From Adineta vaga (Eukaryota > Rotifera): a stretch of 64,000 nucleotides of DNA. Shown here piece after piece: positions 62,494-64,000 of this stretch; position 1 is the first letter of the stretch; the number at the start of each line of letters is the position of its first letter. The position numbers and the translations under genes are program-made. The notes under the pieces were generated by a model, which saw only the letters and a list, made by a program, of their open reading frames with translations, did no database searches and had not been told where the DNA came from. The DNA is taken from positions 7,998,001 through 8,062,000 of the forward strand of contig CP075495.1 in the NCBI GenBank assembly GCA_021613535.1, in the 5' to 3' direction.

Positions 62494-63449
62494 TCAAAGT
62501 AATCCAGCATCCATTAATGAATGCATATCTTCGACAATATCTTTAATAATTGCACGATTGCTTGTTGCATTTGGATTGAAAACATAATCGAGAAATTGTA
62601 AATTAGATACATAATTATAAATATAATCAATACGTGTATGAGATTTTTGTGTTAAATGTGTTGAAACAATTTTATGAGTTAATTCTTGACATTCTTTACA
62701 CATTCGTGTTAGAAACAGACGATCGAATGTAAAATCCACTTCATAAAATGTAACGATAGCTTTTGATAATGAATGAAATCGATTACGAAAATCATCGATT
62801 AATTTACTTTCGAAATCTGTAAATAGATTATTTTTATATAAAATACCCAATTTAACAATAGTTTTAATAATTGCTTTTAATAATTTGTCAGCTTCTTTTT
62901 TACTACCTGAATAACCACGTATTAATTTATGTAAATTATCTAATACACGACCACTTGTTTCATCAATAAAAACTTTCGCAACTGATTTTGATGAAATTTT
63001 ACTAAAAAAAATGAAGAATTTTAGTCAAGAATGAAAGGCAACTTCGAATCTGATTACCTTAAAAGTTTCTTTTGAGCACGTACACCAAGACTTTGTGCTG
63101 AAGCACTTGTTGGTAAATCATCTTCATCAGCTAGAAAAAAAAATCGATATTGATCTTAGACAGAATTACATTTGTTTGGCTTGTCTATGAAAATAAGAGA
63201 TTAGAGATGAAGATTTTCAATTGTTATCAATTGAATAGTAAAAATAGAAATTGTTTTTCTATATTTAAAATTGTTTTAGAACACAAGATAACAAAAAAAA
63301 GTCAGTTACTCACACTCAATAGCTCCTTCTAATTGTCTGGCAAGTTGCAGCGAAACAGAAACAGTTGTCGATGTGTTTGCTGCTGCTGCTGCTGATGCTG
63401 CTGCTGTTGTTGTCGTTGATACTAACTTATGATTTGATTTAGAGGTCAT
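62494..63449 (-). CDS. TNFAIP8L: TNFAIP8 (TIPE) family protein
   Basis: Three exons (63314-63449, 63058-63130, 62494-63001) give 238 aa. After a Thr/Ala-rich N-terminal extension (MTSKSNHKLVSTTTTAAASA), the TIPE/DED-like helical fold begins at SAQSLGVRAQKKLLSKISSK. It continues through VFIDETSGRVLDNLHKLIRG, KKEADKLLKAIIKTIVKLGI, FYEVDFTFDRLFLTRMCKEC and IVSTHLTQKSHTRIDYIYNY to DMHSLMDAGLL. These match TNFAIP8/TIPE proteins, which carry phosphoinositides in a hydrophobic cavity and regulate cell death and immunity. Vertebrate members are about 185-200 aa; the extra length is the N-terminal Ala/Thr tract. Start: ATG 63449 is the only in-frame ATG of the first exon. Confidence 0.93.
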
Positions 63450-64000
63450 AATACGATTTTTCGGGTAATAGTTTTTTTTAATACATTAGAAAATCTAATG
63501 ACAATAATTGAATAGTATATTGAAACAAGTAGTTGATACGATCATAATATCTCGTACGTGTATGACGTATGTTCAGTTTAGACGATGTTACTTGTTTTTC
63601 CACTTTTACTGAGTTTCTATTCTTCCTCTCGGTCGACTCGTAAGATGTAAAAGATAGATAGATAGAGGAAGAGAGAGAGAGGGAGAGCGCGCAAAGAAAA
63701 AGAAGAAGAAGTAGAGGAAACAATTTAAAAACTAAATAATATTTCAAGAGAAAAACACAATTTTTAACGTTTGATCTACAGGTATTTGACATTCATTTTG
63801 CAACCATATATTTGATATTTTCTTTTCTTCGTTATATAGAATCGACGATGTTAAATATGATTACGAAGTATTAACAAAGAGAAAAGGAATCGATATATAG
63901 GTATCAATGAATGTTTTGTTTTGATTTTCAGAATAAAAAATCTCGTAATATTGCACGAGAATGCGAACATGTGTCAATTGATAACATAAGTGTAAATGAT
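63450..64000. other. Promoter side of the TNFAIP8-family gene and window edge
   Basis: A GA/GC-rich tract at 63671-63692 lies about 220 nt upstream of the ATG at 63449. At 63929-63930 a TTTTCAG acceptor on the plus strand opens a frame (NKKSRNIARECEHVSIDNIS) that stays open to the window end, possibly an exon of a plus-strand gene lying further right. Confidence 0.3.

Noticed and set aside
1-64000. tRNA, rRNA and CRISPR signals
   Set aside because: No B-box-like tRNA core, rRNA segment or spaced direct repeats recognised by eye; a covariance-model scan would be needed to exclude small RNAs.

Overview
This 64 kb window is animal nuclear DNA: AT-rich, intron-bearing (many introns of 50-70 nt with GT..AG borders), with no prokaryotic or organellar content. 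The gene set (SUPT6H, RALGAPA, HSPA13, STMP1, frataxin, a FAM155/NALF protein, PLAAT, DPH3, an LRR receptor-like protein, an ANKS1-type PTB protein, NCBP1, an ASXL protein, a BARX homeobox gene, MAP3K19 and a TNFAIP8-family protein) is metazoan. Short introns, Gln/Thr/Ser/Asp-run-rich proteins and splice acceptors sitting just upstream of many start codons suggest a small invertebrate, most likely a rotifer (bdelloid-like). The species assignment is inference; nothing in the window proves it.

Layout. 1-12.4 kb: minus strand, SUPT6H (3' end outside the window, with an apparent 1-nt frameshift near position 110), then RALGAPA, the catalytic alpha subunit of the Ral GTPase-activating complex. 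12.4-19.7 kb: plus strand, HSPA13 (head-to-head with RALGAPA), an unrecognised AT-hook/Gln-rich nuclear protein, and two mitochondrial genes, STMP1 and frataxin, only about 130 nt apart. 19.7-24.7 kb: gene-poor, with CT/GA and TA tracts, probably 5' regulatory and UTR sequence of the next gene. 24.7-29.1 kb: plus strand, NALF/NLF-1 (FAM155), PLAAT and DPH3. 29.9-30.3 kb: a short Thr-rich membrane-protein ORF. 30.3-34.6 kb: no convincing gene.

34.6-42.9 kb: plus strand, an LRR transmembrane protein and a PTB-domain protein related to ANKS1. 44.0-47.0 kb: minus strand NCBP1, head-to-head with an ASXL gene (plus, 47.4-52.1 kb). 52.9-53.8 kb: minus strand BARX. 55.3-56.1 kb: plus strand unrecognised single-exon gene. 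56.4-60.8 kb: minus strand MAP3K19/YSK4 with a 4 x 69-nt in-frame repeat. 62.5-63.4 kb: minus strand TNFAIP8/TIPE family gene. A possible plus-strand exon begins at the right edge.

The genes do not form one pathway. They are mainly housekeeping genes (transcription elongation, cap binding, diphthamide synthesis, iron-sulfur cluster assembly, Polycomb deubiquitination) plus signalling and neuronal genes. I found no transposon, virus, CRISPR array, rRNA or tRNA that I could support. The most interesting observations are the SUPT6H frameshift, the recurrent acceptor-before-ATG pattern (possible spliced-leader trans-splicing) with the tight STMP1-frataxin pair, the unrecognised nuclear protein, the MAP3K19 repeat, and the GA/CT tracts placed upstream of several genes. 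Exon boundaries were read by eye from GT/AG signals and reading-frame continuity, and no alignment was run.
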